Shown: positions 38,649 to 47,786 of the stretch, piece after piece
Layout: each line of letters opens with the position of its first letter
Position numbering within the stretch: the first letter of the stretch is position 1
Assembly: GCF_017874355.1 (NCBI RefSeq)
Contig: NZ_JAGGLI010000002.1
Coordinates: 62,001 to 126,000 of the forward strand
Direction: 5' to 3'
Source of the DNA: Acetoanaerobium pronyense
Lineage (GTDB): Bacteria; Bacillota; Clostridia; Peptostreptococcales; Filifactoraceae
DNA length: 64,000 nt
Program-made: the position numbers and the translations under genes
The notes under the pieces: generated by a model
Database searches by the model: none
Seen by the model: the letters and a program-made list of their open reading frames with translations, nothing else
Told to the model about the DNA's origin: nothing

Positions 38649-39926
38649 TTATACTGCTGTCTTTTCGACTACATTGTCACTATAAAACATTGCTTCGTCA
38701 AATTCATTTTCACTCTTAGAAACAACCAGTGTACAGACAGCATCTCCAGTAACGTTTACTGCTGTTCTAGCCATATCAAGTATTCTATCAATACCCATTA
38801 TAAGAGCTATCCCTTCAACTGGAAGTCCAACAGATGTAAGAACCATAGAAAGTGTGATTAGACCAACTCCTGGAACCCCAGCAGTACCTATTGATGCAAG
38901 TGTAGCAGTAAGAATAACTGTTAAAAACGCAGGAAGTGTAAGAGGAATACCATAAACCTGAGATACGAATACAACTGCAACTCCTTGCATTATTGCTGTA
39001 CCATCCATGTTTATAGTTGCTCCAAGAGGTATAGTAAAGGAAGCTACCGATTTTGATACTCCCATTCTCTCTTCCATTGTCTCTATATTTACAGGTATAG
39101 TAGCATTTGATGAAGCTGTAGAAAATGCTACGTTCATTACTGGTGCAAAGTTCTTGAAGAATCTTATTGGATTTAGCTTTGCAAACACTCCAAGCATTAC
39201 CATATAAGTCACTGCCCCTTGAACAAGAAGTCCTAAAAGAACTGCTGACATGTATTTGAGCAGAGGCACGAATGCATCCCAGCCTGTGGTTGCAAATGTA
39301 GAAGCTATAAGGCAGAACACTCCAATTGGAGCAAATTTCATTATAAGCATAGTCATTTGCATCATTATTTCATTTAGTGAAAGTATTACATCTGTCATTG
39401 GCTTTACTTTTTCTCCAAGTATAGCAATAACAATTCCCACAAATATAGCAAAGAATATAATTTGAAGCATATTCCCTGAAGCAAGAGCATTTACTGGATT
39501 TGTAGGAATAATGCCTAGAAGGACAGAAACTAGACCAGCGTTTTCCCCAATTGTAGGCTCAGCTGTTGCTACTTGAGAAAGATCAAGTCCTATACCTGGG
39601 TTTATGATTTCTGCGATAAGTAATGCTATTGTTATTGCAATAGCTGTAGTTACCATATAAAAGCTAACTGTTTTAATTCCTATTCTTCCTAATTTTTTCA
39701 CATCTCCTATTGCAGCAGACCCTGATACAAGAGAAGCAAACACAAGAGGTACTACAAGCATCTGTATAGTTTGTACGAACCCTCTACCAAATAACCTAAG
39801 TACTCCGTTTATAAGAACATCATCTCTAAATGTTCCTGCCGGCACAACATAATGAAGAATAATTCCAAAAATAGCACCTAATATAAGTCCAATAAAAATT
39901 TTGGTCGTGAGGCCCATTTTTCTCAA
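38649..39926 (-). CDS. Dicarboxylate/amino acid:cation symporter (DAACS family)
   Basis: Sodium- or proton-coupled uptake of glutamate, aspartate or C4-dicarboxylates. The roughly 425 residues have the family landmarks AFSTASSNATIPVN (the Ser-rich re-entrant loop HP1), INMDGTAIMQGVA (helix 7, NMDGT), and GIDRILDMARTAVNVTGDA (helix 8, substrate-binding Asp and Arg). The frame is open upstream, but AAAAAAGGAG lies eight bases before TTG 39926, the start chosen. The Arg in DMARTAVN is usual for acidic amino acids. It stands alone, with a terminator downstream. Confidence 0.92.
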   Translation of the reverse strand: MRKMGLTTKIFIGLILGAIFGIILHYVVPAGTFRDDVLINGVLRLFGRGFVQTIQMLVVPLVFASLVSGSAAIGDVKKLGRIGIKTVSFYMVTTAIAITIALLIAEIINPGIGLDLSQVATAEPTIGENAGLVSVLLGIIPTNPVNALASGNMLQIIFFAIFVGIVIAILGEKVKPMTDVILSLNEIMMQMTMLIMKFAPIGVFCLIASTFATTGWDAFVPLLKYMSAVLLGLLVQGAVTYMVMLGVFAKLNPIRFFKNFAPVMNVAFSTASSNATIPVNIETMEERMGVSKSVASFTIPLGATINMDGTAIMQGVAVVFVSQVYGIPLTLPAFLTVILTATLASIGTAGVPGVGLITLSMVLTSVGLPVEGIALIMGIDRILDMARTAVNVTGDAVCTLVVSKSENEFDEAMFYSDNVVEKTAV

Positions 39927-40076
39927 TTTGACCACTCCTTTTTTCAATTTTTTTTACTAAAGTAGGTTATCATAATTTTCGAAAAATTACAAAAAAATTA
40001 TGTAATTTATAAAATAAAAATTTTATATTTAAATCATTTTCAGTAATACACTCTTTAGGAATTATTTATTTCAAAT

Positions 40077-40128
40077 AAAAACACTTCCAAATATAAAGCT
40101 AACCTAGATGCTTTTTAGAAGTGTTTTT
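40077..40128 (-). terminator. Terminator after pepF
   Basis: AAAAACACTTC and GAAGTGTTTTTATTT on the minus strand, with an inner AAAGC/GCTTT pairing. Confidence 0.75.
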
Positions 40129-40148
40129 ATTTTAGTTAAATGAATATT

Positions 40149-41900
40149 TTAGTTAATAAGTTTTTTTATATCTTCTACTTCTTTTGCAAATACATCAAGA
40201 GCAGACTTCACTGTATTTTCATCTGACATATCTGCCCCAGCTTTTTGGAGCTGGTCAATAGGGAAGTTATTTCCCCCGTCACTAAGAAATTCCATATAAT
40301 CTTCTAATGTTCCTTTTTCACTTTTTAGTATTTTAGTTGAAAGAACTGTAGCTGCAGAAAACCCAGTAGCATATTTATAAACATAAAAATTGCTATAAAA
40401 ATGTGGTATCCTTGCCCATTCTAAAGCTATCTGCTCATCTATCTTCATATTTTCCCCAAAATATTTTTTGTTGAGTTCGTAATATATATCACTAAACTCT
40501 TTTGCAGTAAGAGCTTCTTTATTTTCTACTCTCTTATGAATTTCTCTTTCAAATTCTGCAAACATAGTCTGTCTAAAGACTGTCGTTCTAAATTGCTCAA
40601 GGTGGTAGTTGAGAAGATAAAGCTTTTCATTCTCATCTTTTGAAGTCTTTAGCATATAATCCATTAGAAGGAGTTCATTTAGTGTAGATGCAACCTCAGC
40701 TACAAAAATAGTATATCTTGAATTTATATAAGGATTATTTTTTCTAGAAAGATAGCTATGCACAGAGTGTCCTAGCTCGTGTGCAAGAGTAAATAAGGAA
40801 TTTAAATCATCTGTATAGTTCATAAGAATATATGGATTACTGTCATAGCATCCCCATGAGTATGCACCAGATTTTTTTCCTTCTCTTGGATATACATCTA
40901 TCCAGCTTTCGTTAAAAGCCTTTTCGATTATTTTGACATAATCCTCTCCAAGGGGCTTTAGAGCTTCTATAATAAGGCTTTTAGCTTCTTCATAAGGTAT
41001 TTTTCTATCTACACCTTCAATCAAGGGTACATAAACATCATACATATGAAGTTCTTCTAGTTTTAGTCCCTTCTTTTTTACCTCCAAATACTCATACATT
41101 GTAGTTAGTTTATCGTGAACAGCGGAAATAAGTGAATCATATACACTCAAATCCACATCATCTTCAAATAAAGGTAATGTTCTTGCACTTTCAAAGTTTT
41201 TTAGTTTTGACTGAATTACAAGATTTTTTATTGCCCCCATTAGTGTGGATGCAAAGGTGTTTTTATATTTGTCGTAGGTTGAGTACATCTTCTCAAAAGC
41301 TTCCTGACGTATGTTTCTATTTGGATTTGTAAGCATATTGGTATAATTGGCATGTGTCAGCTCAATCTTTTCTTCGGTTTTTTCTAGTACAGGAAATTTC
41401 ATATCCCCGTAGCTAAGCATATAAAAGGTATTTTGTGCAGAGTCCCCCATCTCACTGGCTGAACTAAGGATGAATTCTTCCTTTTCTGAAAGGGTATGAG
41501 GTTTTTTTCTTATAACTCTTTTGATATATGTCTTATATATGCTATATTCTTGTGAATCTATAAGCTTATTTAATTCCTTGTCTTCAATGCCTAATATAAG
41601 GGGCTCTATAAAAGAAAACTGTGAGCCAATACTGTTCATTAAAGACTCCATTTCCATTGCAAGCTTTTGATTTGAGGATATATTTGCATCCTCATCTCTT
41701 TTCATATGGGAGTAGACGTAAAGCTTGTCCATAGTTCTTGAGACACTTGATCTTAAATCTAAAATGCTGAGGAGATTAGACTTAGGATTTTCTTTTAATT
41801 CTTCTAGTCTTTTCATTTCTTCGTCTATAAATTTAACTGCTGTATTTATTTCTTCCTCTGTCTTAAAAATTTTTGAAAGGTCCCATTTATAGTTTTCCAT
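40149..41900 (-). CDS. pepF: Oligoendopeptidase F
   Basis: Cytosolic zinc metallopeptidase of family M3 that trims oligopeptides. The roughly 583-residue protein has the zinc motif HELGH in FTLAHELGHSVHSYLS (about 373-388) and the third ligand Glu in VAEVASTLNELLLMDYM. The substrate region KKSGAYSWGCYDSNPYILMNY is also typical. AAGGAGGATTTT leads to ATG 41900; the longer open frame has no ribosome binding site. It begins 34 bases after the solute-binding protein gene, so peptide degradation may be co-expressed with that binding protein. Confidence 0.95.
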   Translation of the reverse strand: MENYKWDLSKIFKTEEEINTAVKFIDEEMKRLEELKENPKSNLLSILDLRSSVSRTMDKLYVYSHMKRDEDANISSNQKLAMEMESLMNSIGSQFSFIEPLILGIEDKELNKLIDSQEYSIYKTYIKRVIRKKPHTLSEKEEFILSSASEMGDSAQNTFYMLSYGDMKFPVLEKTEEKIELTHANYTNMLTNPNRNIRQEAFEKMYSTYDKYKNTFASTLMGAIKNLVIQSKLKNFESARTLPLFEDDVDLSVYDSLISAVHDKLTTMYEYLEVKKKGLKLEELHMYDVYVPLIEGVDRKIPYEEAKSLIIEALKPLGEDYVKIIEKAFNESWIDVYPREGKKSGAYSWGCYDSNPYILMNYTDDLNSLFTLAHELGHSVHSYLSRKNNPYINSRYTIFVAEVASTLNELLLMDYMLKTSKDENEKLYLLNYHLEQFRTTVFRQTMFAEFEREIHKRVENKEALTAKEFSDIYYELNKKYFGENMKIDEQIALEWARIPHFYSNFYVYKYATGFSAATVLSTKILKSEKGTLEDYMEFLSDGGNNFPIDQLQKAGADMSDENTVKSALDVFAKEVEDIKKLIN

Positions 41901-41934
41901 AAAATCCTCCTTGGTTTGTTTGTCATAATCCTTA

Positions 41935-43227
41935 TTATTTATTCCCATCTGTATTCATAATAAGCTCTATAGATTCTTTCATGTTTTTAACAGCCTGATC
42001 AGAGCTTTGCTCAAGTAGAAGAGCCTTATGGACTTCAGACTGAATGGAAATCGATATATCCGCATAATAAGGAGATGTTGGTCTTGGATTTGCATTTTCA
42101 AAAGAAGGATACATATACTTAAGAAAGGGCATTGAATTATTTATCTCAGAATCATTGTATAGTTTTTTTATTGAAGGAAGATGACTGTTTCTCATGGCTC
42201 CAATTTTTTGAGCCTCTTCTCCTGCTCTAAATTTAGCAAATTCTATAGCAGCGTCCTTGTTTTTTGAGAAAGATGATACCATTACCTGCCATCCACCAAG
42301 GGTAGTCTGGTTTTTTCCCCTTGAATTTCCTAGTGGAAGTTCTGATATTCCAACAAGTCCTGCTACACTTGATTTTTCAGGATTTTGTGAAATTTCCCAG
42401 CCACTTGACCAGTCTCTTATAAAAATTTGATTTCCTTCATTGAATATCACCCTTGCATCTCCACTTCTAAATGTGGTTATGTCAGGGTGGGTCATATTTG
42501 GAGTATTTACGATTTGAACCATTTTTTCTATACCTTCTATAAAATCTTTACTTTCTATTTCAATCTCTTTTCCATCTTCTGATAAAACTCTGCCTCCATA
42601 TGCCCAAGCAAACTCTAGGGCACTTGCTGTAAGTCCTTCGAACTTATCCCACGAAGCTCCAAATCCATAGAGATGGCTTCCTTCTCTTTCTATTATATAG
42701 TTTGATGTATCTATAAGTTCATCCCAAGTTTTGGGTACGGGCCTTTCATACTTTTCAAGTAAATCCCTTCTATAATAAAGCATTCCAGAATCTATCCTGT
42801 ATGGTATTCCCCAAAGACTTCCCATAAATCTATTTGCCTCAAGTGGTCCTTTTAAAAATCTTTCTTCCTCTTGTTCATCTATATACTCATCAAGAGGCTC
42901 CACCCAACCTGCACTTGCAAATATAGGAGGCCAAACCACATCAGAGTCAAAGACATCTACTGACATCTCTCCTGACTGAAAAGCTTTTTTGATAGTTTCA
43001 AATTTATCCTCTGTATTTTCAGGAAGTTCCACTAAATTAACCTTTATATCTGGATTTTCATTTTCAAAAAGTTCTATTATTTCCTTTACTGCTCCACTTA
43101 AATCAGGCTGTGAGTAATAATTTATAATAATTTCTTTTTCCTTATTTGCAGTTACTAGGTTTACGGTCTGGATTATTAAAAAAGTAATTGCAAATGCCAT
43201 TAAAGCAAGTATGATATTCTTTCTCAT
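41935..43227 (-). CDS. ABC transporter solute-binding protein, family 1 (sugar type), orphan
   Basis: A 430-residue extracytoplasmic binding protein. The N-terminus is one hydrophobic helix (about 7-25) without a lipobox Cys, so it is either cleaved or a membrane anchor. The mature part resembles MalE-like proteins: EIIELFENENPDIKVNLVEL, FDSDVVWPPIFASAGWVEPL, WGIPYRIDSGMLYYRRDLLEKY and TLGGWQVMVSSFSKNKDAAIEFAKF. No permease or ATPase gene is nearby, so it must use components elsewhere or act as a sensor. The substrate is not predictable; trehalose/maltose-type sugars are the family norm. Confidence 0.88.
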   Translation of the reverse strand: MRKNIILALMAFAITFLIIQTVNLVTANKEKEIIINYYSQPDLSGAVKEIIELFENENPDIKVNLVELPENTEDKFETIKKAFQSGEMSVDVFDSDVVWPPIFASAGWVEPLDEYIDEQEEERFLKGPLEANRFMGSLWGIPYRIDSGMLYYRRDLLEKYERPVPKTWDELIDTSNYIIEREGSHLYGFGASWDKFEGLTASALEFAWAYGGRVLSEDGKEIEIESKDFIEGIEKMVQIVNTPNMTHPDITTFRSGDARVIFNEGNQIFIRDWSSGWEISQNPEKSSVAGLVGISELPLGNSRGKNQTTLGGWQVMVSSFSKNKDAAIEFAKFRAGEEAQKIGAMRNSHLPSIKKLYNDSEINNSMPFLKYMYPSFENANPRPTSPYYADISISIQSEVHKALLLEQSSDQAVKNMKESIELIMNTDGNK

Positions 43228-43344
43228 GCTTCCTCCCTCAACTGTTTTAGAAATATTAATTCTTATCTACATTATTATACATTATAGCTCTCTATTTTAT
43301 TAGTTTTTTCTTAATTTTTAAAAAACATTATTTCTTATTTTAGG

Positions 43345-43373
43345 TTGAATATTTTGAATTTTTGTAGTATATT
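43345..43373 (+). promoter_or_regulatory. Sigma-A promoter of the regulator-tnaA unit
   Basis: TTGAAT (43345-43350), 17-bp spacer, TATATT (43368-43373) on the plus strand, about 65 bases before the regulator start. Confidence 0.6.
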
Positions 43374-43439
43374 TTTTTTAAGTAAATTTTCTCATTATTT
43401 TATTTATCAAGAAAAAATTCTCTCACAGGAGGAAGTACT

Positions 43440-44108
43440 ATGTCTACGCTCTTAAAAAGCTATATTCACTTTGCAGACTTTATAGCAAACAGCATGGGAA
43501 GCAATAGCGAAGTAGCTATTTATGATCTTACGGTAGATGGAGGTTATCTTTTTTATATTTCCAAAACAAGATTTACAGGAAGAGAGATTGGAAACAAACT
43601 TAGCAATAGCCTTATCGAAACTCTAAAAAAATATAAAGAAAATAAAAAAAAGTCATCTAATATCCCTTATATGTCAAAAATTCCTGTAAAAACAAAGGAA
43701 GGCAGGCTACTACGCTCCTCTTCATATTTTATCGAAGAAGGAGAAGATGTGGTAGGAATCATAAATATTGCAGTGGATATAACAGATATGGTCATAAGTG
43801 GAAACTTCATAAACTCAATGCTAACGGAGCTTACAGGAGGTCCTGAGAGAAACCTCTCAGCAGAAAGCGATATATTGCCTGATGACTTTAGCTCTATGGA
43901 GCACCATGCTTACAGCATAATTGATGAGGTTCTTATGGAAATAAAAACCCCTCCAGATGCTCTTTCAGCAGATGAAAAAATAAGTATTATAAGTATGCTA
44001 AATCAAAGAGGAGTCTTTCAGCTCAAGGGAATAATAGGATACGTGGCAAAAAGACTTTATACTTCTGAAAAAACTATTTATAGATATCTCAATAATCTTA
44101 GGCAATAG
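43440..44108 (+). CDS. YheO-like PAS domain transcriptional regulator
   Basis: A 222-residue cytosolic regulator. Residues about 1-130 match the YheO-like PAS domain (FADFIANSMGSNSEVAIYDL, GREIGNKLSNSLIETL, VVGIINIAVDITDM). The C-terminal part has the helix-turn-helix of this family, with EKISIISMLNQRGVFQLKGIIGYVAKRL and SEKTIYRYLNNLR at the very end. AGGAGGAAGTACT precedes the ATG. It lies 39 bases upstream of tryptophanase on the same strand, so it probably controls tnaA and is transcribed with it. The signal sensed is unknown. Confidence 0.88.
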   Translation: MSTLLKSYIHFADFIANSMGSNSEVAIYDLTVDGGYLFYISKTRFTGREIGNKLSNSLIETLKKYKENKKKSSNIPYMSKIPVKTKEGRLLRSSSYFIEEGEDVVGIINIAVDITDMVISGNFINSMLTELTGGPERNLSAESDILPDDFSSMEHHAYSIIDEVLMEIKTPPDALSADEKISIISMLNQRGVFQLKGIIGYVAKRLYTSEKTIYRYLNNLRQ

Positions 44109-44147
44109 GCAATTTTTAAATATAATTATTAATTAGGAGGAATGAAA

Positions 44148-45527
44148 ATGGCTACAAGAAAACCTGAACCTTTTAAAATCAAAATGGTAGAACCTTTAAA
44201 AATGACAACTAAAGAAGAGAGAGAAAAAGCTCTTATCGAATCTGGCTATAACCCTTTTCTACTAAAATCCAATGACGTATACATAGACCTTCTTACAGAT
44301 AGCGGAACTGGTGCTATGAGTGAAAATCAATGGGCTGGAATCATGCTTGGCGATGAGTCTTATGCGGGTTCAAGAAACTATTTCAACCTAGAAAGTGCTA
44401 TACAAGATATTATAGGTTATAAGTATGTAATTCCTACTCACCAAGGAAGAGGAGCAGAGCAGACTCTATTCCCATCACTTATTAAAAAAGGTCAATATGT
44501 CCTTGGAAATATGCATTTTGATACTACAATGGCTCATATAGCATTAAATGGAGGAAGACCTGTAAATTTCGTGACTGATAAGGCATTTGATACTACTACT
44601 CCTTATGATTGGAAGGGAAATTTTGACCTTGAAAAAATGGAAAACTTTATAAAGGAAAAAGGTGTAGATCAAATAGGATTCCTTCTTATAACAATTACCT
44701 GCAACAGCTCAGGTGGACAACCAGTTTCAATGGAAAACATAAAGGGTGCTTCTGATATTGCTAAAAAATATGGAATAAGATGCTTTATAGATGCTGCAAG
44801 ATTTGCAGAAAATGCTTATTTCATAAAAACAAGAGAAGAAGGATATGCAGACAAATCCATAAAAGATATCATCAGAGAGATGTTCTCTTATGGTGAAGGT
44901 TTTACAATGAGCGCTAAAAAAGATGCTATCGTAAATATAGGTGGAGTACTTGGAGTAAAAGAGGATGAAAATCTATTTAATGAATGTAGATCAAGAGTGG
45001 TTCCTCTTGAAGGTTTTGTAACATATGGTGGGCTTGCAGGAAGAGACATGGAAGCTCTTGCTAGAGGTCTTTATGAAGGAATTGACTACGATTACCTTGA
45101 TTACAGAATCTCTCAGGTTAAATATCTAGGAGACAGATTAAAAGAAGCTGGAGTACCTATTCAGTACCCAACTGGTGGACATGCTGTATTTGTTGATGCA
45201 AAGAAAATACTTCCTCATATACCTTATGATCAGTTCCCAGCTCAGGTTCTATGCAATGAAATATATCTTGAGTCAGGTGTAAGAGCTGTTGAGATAGGCT
45301 CATTCCTATATGGAAGAGATGCTGAAACTGGAGTACAGCTTGAATCTCCTCTTGAGCTAGTAAGACTTACTATACCTAGAAGAGTATATACAAACGATCA
45401 TATGGATGTAATTGCTGATGCTGTCATAGCTGCAATGAAAAAAGCAGATACCCTAAAAGGACTTGAGTTCACTTACGAGCCTAAGGTTCTAAGACACTTT
45501 ACAGCAAAACTAAAGCCTGTAGAGTAA
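44148..45527 (+). CDS. tnaA: Tryptophanase (tryptophan indole-lyase)
   Basis: PLP enzyme that splits tryptophan into indole, pyruvate and ammonia. The roughly 459 residues have the PLP lysine in [13 protein letters not shown] (Lys258), [21 protein letters not shown] and [13 protein letters not shown]. Tryptophanase is favoured over the close relative tyrosine phenol-lyase because the active-site segment reads [15 protein letters not shown] and not the Met/Arg form, and RFAENAYF replaces RCVENAYF. AGGAGG lies seven bases before ATG 44148; the ATG six bases earlier is too close. No TnaC-like leader peptide is found. Confidence 0.94.
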   Translation: MATRKPEPFKIKMVEPLKMTTKEEREKALIESGYNPFLLKSNDVYIDLLTDSGTGAMSENQWAGIMLGDESYAGSRNYFNLESAIQDIIGYKYVIPTHQGRGAEQTLFPSLIKKGQYVLGNMHFDTTMAHIALNGGRPVNFVTDKAFDTTTPYDWKGNFDLEKMENFIKEKGVDQIGFLLITITCNSSGGQPVSMENIKGASDIAKKYGIRCFIDAARFAENAYFIKTREEGYADKSIKDIIREMFSYGEGFTMSAKKDAIVNIGGVLGVKEDENLFNECRSRVVPLEGFVTYGGLAGRDMEALARGLYEGIDYDYLDYRISQVKYLGDRLKEAGVPIQYPTGGHAVFVDAKKILPHIPYDQFPAQVLCNEIYLESGVRAVEIGSFLYGRDAETGVQLESPLELVRLTIPRRVYTNDHMDVIADAVIAAMKKADTLKGLEFTYEPKVLRHFTAKLKPVE

Positions 45528-45561
45528 GTTTGAGCTTAGGGCAAAATAAAAATCTTTAAAC

Positions 45562-45613
45562 AAAAACGCTTTAGCCAAAACTAAGTATTTCATTTTGACT
45601 AGAGCGTTTTTTA
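45562..45613 (+). terminator. Bidirectional terminator between tnaA and the Spo0E-like gene
   Basis: AAAAACGCTTTAGCCAAAA pairs with TTTTGACTAGAGCGTTTTTT. T runs on both strands suit the convergent genes. Confidence 0.85.
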
Positions 45614-45619
45614 ATTAAT

Positions 45620-45802
45620 TTATTTATTTTTTATTAAGGCTTCTCTTTCAAGTCTCATATGTTTGACTATGAGCAAATCTAGCTTCTGACTAAGCTTTAA
45701 GATCTCCTCTTTGTATATTTCCCTGTAATTCACATATAAATTTAGCTCTCCCCTCAACATATCTATCTCTTCTTTGAGCCATTCATACTCTTTCCCCAAC
45801 AT
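45620..45802 (-). CDS. Spo0E-like aspartyl-phosphate phosphatase family protein
   Basis: A 60-residue helical-hairpin protein. The second helix contains LSQKLDLLIVKH, matching the SQxLDxLI motif of Spo0E/YisI phosphatases that dephosphorylate Spo0A. The first helix (EYEWLKEEIDMLRGELNLYV) fits the usual pairing. AGGGGGATAGAA precedes the ATG. It is the last gene of a pgi-Gx transporter unit, 14 bases after its neighbour. If active it would delay entry into sporulation. Small size makes the family call moderate. Confidence 0.72.
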   Translation of the reverse strand: MLGKEYEWLKEEIDMLRGELNLYVNYREIYKEEILKLSQKLDLLIVKHMRLEREALIKNK

Positions 45803-45816
45803 TTTCTATCCCCCTA

Positions 45817-46341
45817 TTATTTTATTTTTTTAGTAGCAAAGTTCATAAATGACATTCTCTCTACCATAAATTTGGCTACTATCCCTACGAATATACCTGT
45901 CCCCACAGATACATAGGATAAAATAGGCAGATAAACTAATATAGCCAGATTTTGTATAATAAGTGCAGCTGCAAGCATCTGTCCTATATTAAAAAAAAGT
46001 GCTCCACTGACGCTTACCCCTACAATGCTTATATCAAGTTTATGAAATTTTTTTGTAATTCCCATCGCTAACAGTCCAAGAATTCCTCCACTAATACTGT
46101 ATAAAAATGCAGAAAACCCACCACCAAACATTGAGGAAATAAATATCCTCATCCCTAAAACCGCTAGAGCATCTCTAAACCCTGAGATATATAGCACGCT
46201 TAAAGTGATTATATTAGCGAGTCCCAGCTTAGCTCCTGGGGCAATAAAGCTTATTGGTGGAAGAAATGATTCTACAATATAAAGTACCAGACTTTGGGAC
46301 ACCATTAGTGACAAGTATACAAGTCTTTTTGTCTTAGTCAT
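45817..46341 (-). CDS. Gx transporter family membrane protein
   Basis: A 174-residue protein with five or six membrane helices. SFIAPGAKLGLANIITLSVLYI and the Gly-rich segment MFGGGFSAFLYSISGGILGLLAM are characteristic of the Gx family (older name: heptaprenyl diphosphate synthase component I). The transported compound is unknown; the fold resembles energy-coupling S components. It starts 15 bases after pgi. Related genes often accompany Rnf or flavin-transfer genes, but none are present here. Confidence 0.8.
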   Translation of the reverse strand: MTKTKRLVYLSLMVSQSLVLYIVESFLPPISFIAPGAKLGLANIITLSVLYISGFRDALAVLGMRIFISSMFGGGFSAFLYSISGGILGLLAMGITKKFHKLDISIVGVSVSGALFFNIGQMLAAALIIQNLAILVYLPILSYVSVGTGIFVGIVAKFMVERMSFMNFATKKIK

Positions 46342-46356
46342 TAAATCTCTCCAAAT

Positions 46357-47703
46357 CTAGAGTCTTCTTTCAAGCTCTTCTTTTTCCTTTTCAAATCCTT
46401 TTTTTCCTAAAAGAGCAAACATATTTTTCTTATAAGCCTCTACTCCTGGCTGATCAAATGGATTAACTCCTAAAATATATCCGCTTATAGCACAAGCTTT
46501 TTCAAAAAAGTATATCATATATCCAAGGTTATATTCATCTATCTTTGGAATATTGATTACTATATTTGGAACGCCCCCATCATTGTGGGCAAGTAGAGTT
46601 CCCATAAAAGCTTTCTGGTTTACAAAATCCATAGTCTTTCCTGATAGATAGTTGAGTCCATCAAGATCACTTTCCTCTTCCTTTAGCTCAATATCTTTTT
46701 TCGGACTTCCTATGCTCAGCACAGTTTCAAAGAGATTTCTATTTCCATCTTGAATATATTGCCCCATAGAATGAAGATCCGTGGAAAAATCTACAGAAGC
46801 TGGGAATATTCCCTTTTGGTCCTTACCTTCGCTTTCACCATAAAGCTGTTTAAACCATTCTGAAACATAATGAAGCTGAGGCTCATAGTTTACAAGAAGC
46901 TCTATCTCCTTCCCTTTTCTAAGAAGTATATTTCTTAGGAGGGCGTAAATAAGAGCCTGATTTTCTTCCCCTTTTTCAGAAAGATATTCTGCTCTAGCAT
47001 CTCTTGCCCCTTCCATAAGTCTATCAATATCTATTCCAGAAACAGCTATTGGAAGGAGTCCAACTCCAGTAAGGACTGAAAAACGACCTCCTACATCATC
47101 TGGAATTACAAAGGTTTCATAGCCTTCTTCATCAGCAAGGGTTCTAAGAGCCCCTTTGCTTTTGTCAGTAGTTGCATATATTCTAGCTTTTGCCTCTTCT
47201 TTTCCATATTTTTTTATTAAAAGCTCCTTTAAAATCCTAAATGCAATGGCAGGCTCTGTAGTTGTTCCAGACTTTGAAATCACATTTACTGAAAAATCTA
47301 CGTCTTCAAGGACCTCAAGCATATCAGCCATATAGGTAGAAGAAATTGAGTTTCCTGCATAAAATATTTTAGGAGCTTTTCTTTTTTCTTTTGAAATATC
47401 ATTTTTGAAATTATGGGACAGTGCTTCTATTACTGCTCTTGCACCAAGGTATGACCCCCCAATACCAATTACTACAAGAATCTCTGAATCTTCTTTTATT
47501 TTTTTGGCTGATTTTTTTATTCTTTCAAATTCTTCTTTATCATAATCAACTGGTAGGTCTACCCATCCTAAAAATTCATCTCCAGGTCCTTTTTTTTGAT
47601 TTACCATGTCATTAGCTAGATTTGCCATAGGCATTAAATATTCTAACTCTTTTTCCTTTATAAAGTCACTGCATTTGGAGTAATCTACTTTCAGTTTGTT
47701 CAT
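46357..47703 (-). CDS. pgi: Glucose-6-phosphate isomerase
   Basis: Interconverts glucose 6-phosphate and fructose 6-phosphate. The 448 residues form two SIS domains: [19 protein letters not shown] (about 77-95), [16 protein letters not shown] with the phosphate-binding loop, [14 protein letters not shown] with the conserved Arg, and the C-terminal signature [19 protein letters not shown] with the Lys. It is apart from the glycolytic operon and leads a small unit with the Gx transporter and Spo0E-like genes. Confidence 0.97.
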   Translation of the reverse strand: MNKLKVDYSKCSDFIKEKELEYLMPMANLANDMVNQKKGPGDEFLGWVDLPVDYDKEEFERIKKSAKKIKEDSEILVVIGIGGSYLGARAVIEALSHNFKNDISKEKRKAPKIFYAGNSISSTYMADMLEVLEDVDFSVNVISKSGTTTEPAIAFRILKELLIKKYGKEEAKARIYATTDKSKGALRTLADEEGYETFVIPDDVGGRFSVLTGVGLLPIAVSGIDIDRLMEGARDARAEYLSEKGEENQALIYALLRNILLRKGKEIELLVNYEPQLHYVSEWFKQLYGESEGKDQKGIFPASVDFSTDLHSMGQYIQDGNRNLFETVLSIGSPKKDIELKEEESDLDGLNYLSGKTMDFVNQKAFMGTLLAHNDGGVPNIVINIPKIDEYNLGYMIYFFEKACAISGYILGVNPFDQPGVEAYKKNMFALLGKKGFEKEKEELERRL

Positions 47704-47738
47704 TTTCTACCTTCCCTTCTCCAATAATTTTAGATTTA

Positions 47739-47768
47739 GAAAAAACCTCTGCATAGTTAGCAGAGGCT
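47739..47768 (-). terminator. Terminator after the Na/Pi cotransporter homologue
   Basis: GCCTCTGC, loop, GCAGAGG and then six T on the minus strand. Confidence 0.85.
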
Positions 47769-47786
47769 TTTAGCCTTTGGTGTTGG

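Noticed and set aside
44109-44147. TnaC-type leader peptide before tnaA
   Set aside because: The 39-base gap holds no short frame with Trp and Pro codons; only the ribosome binding site is present.
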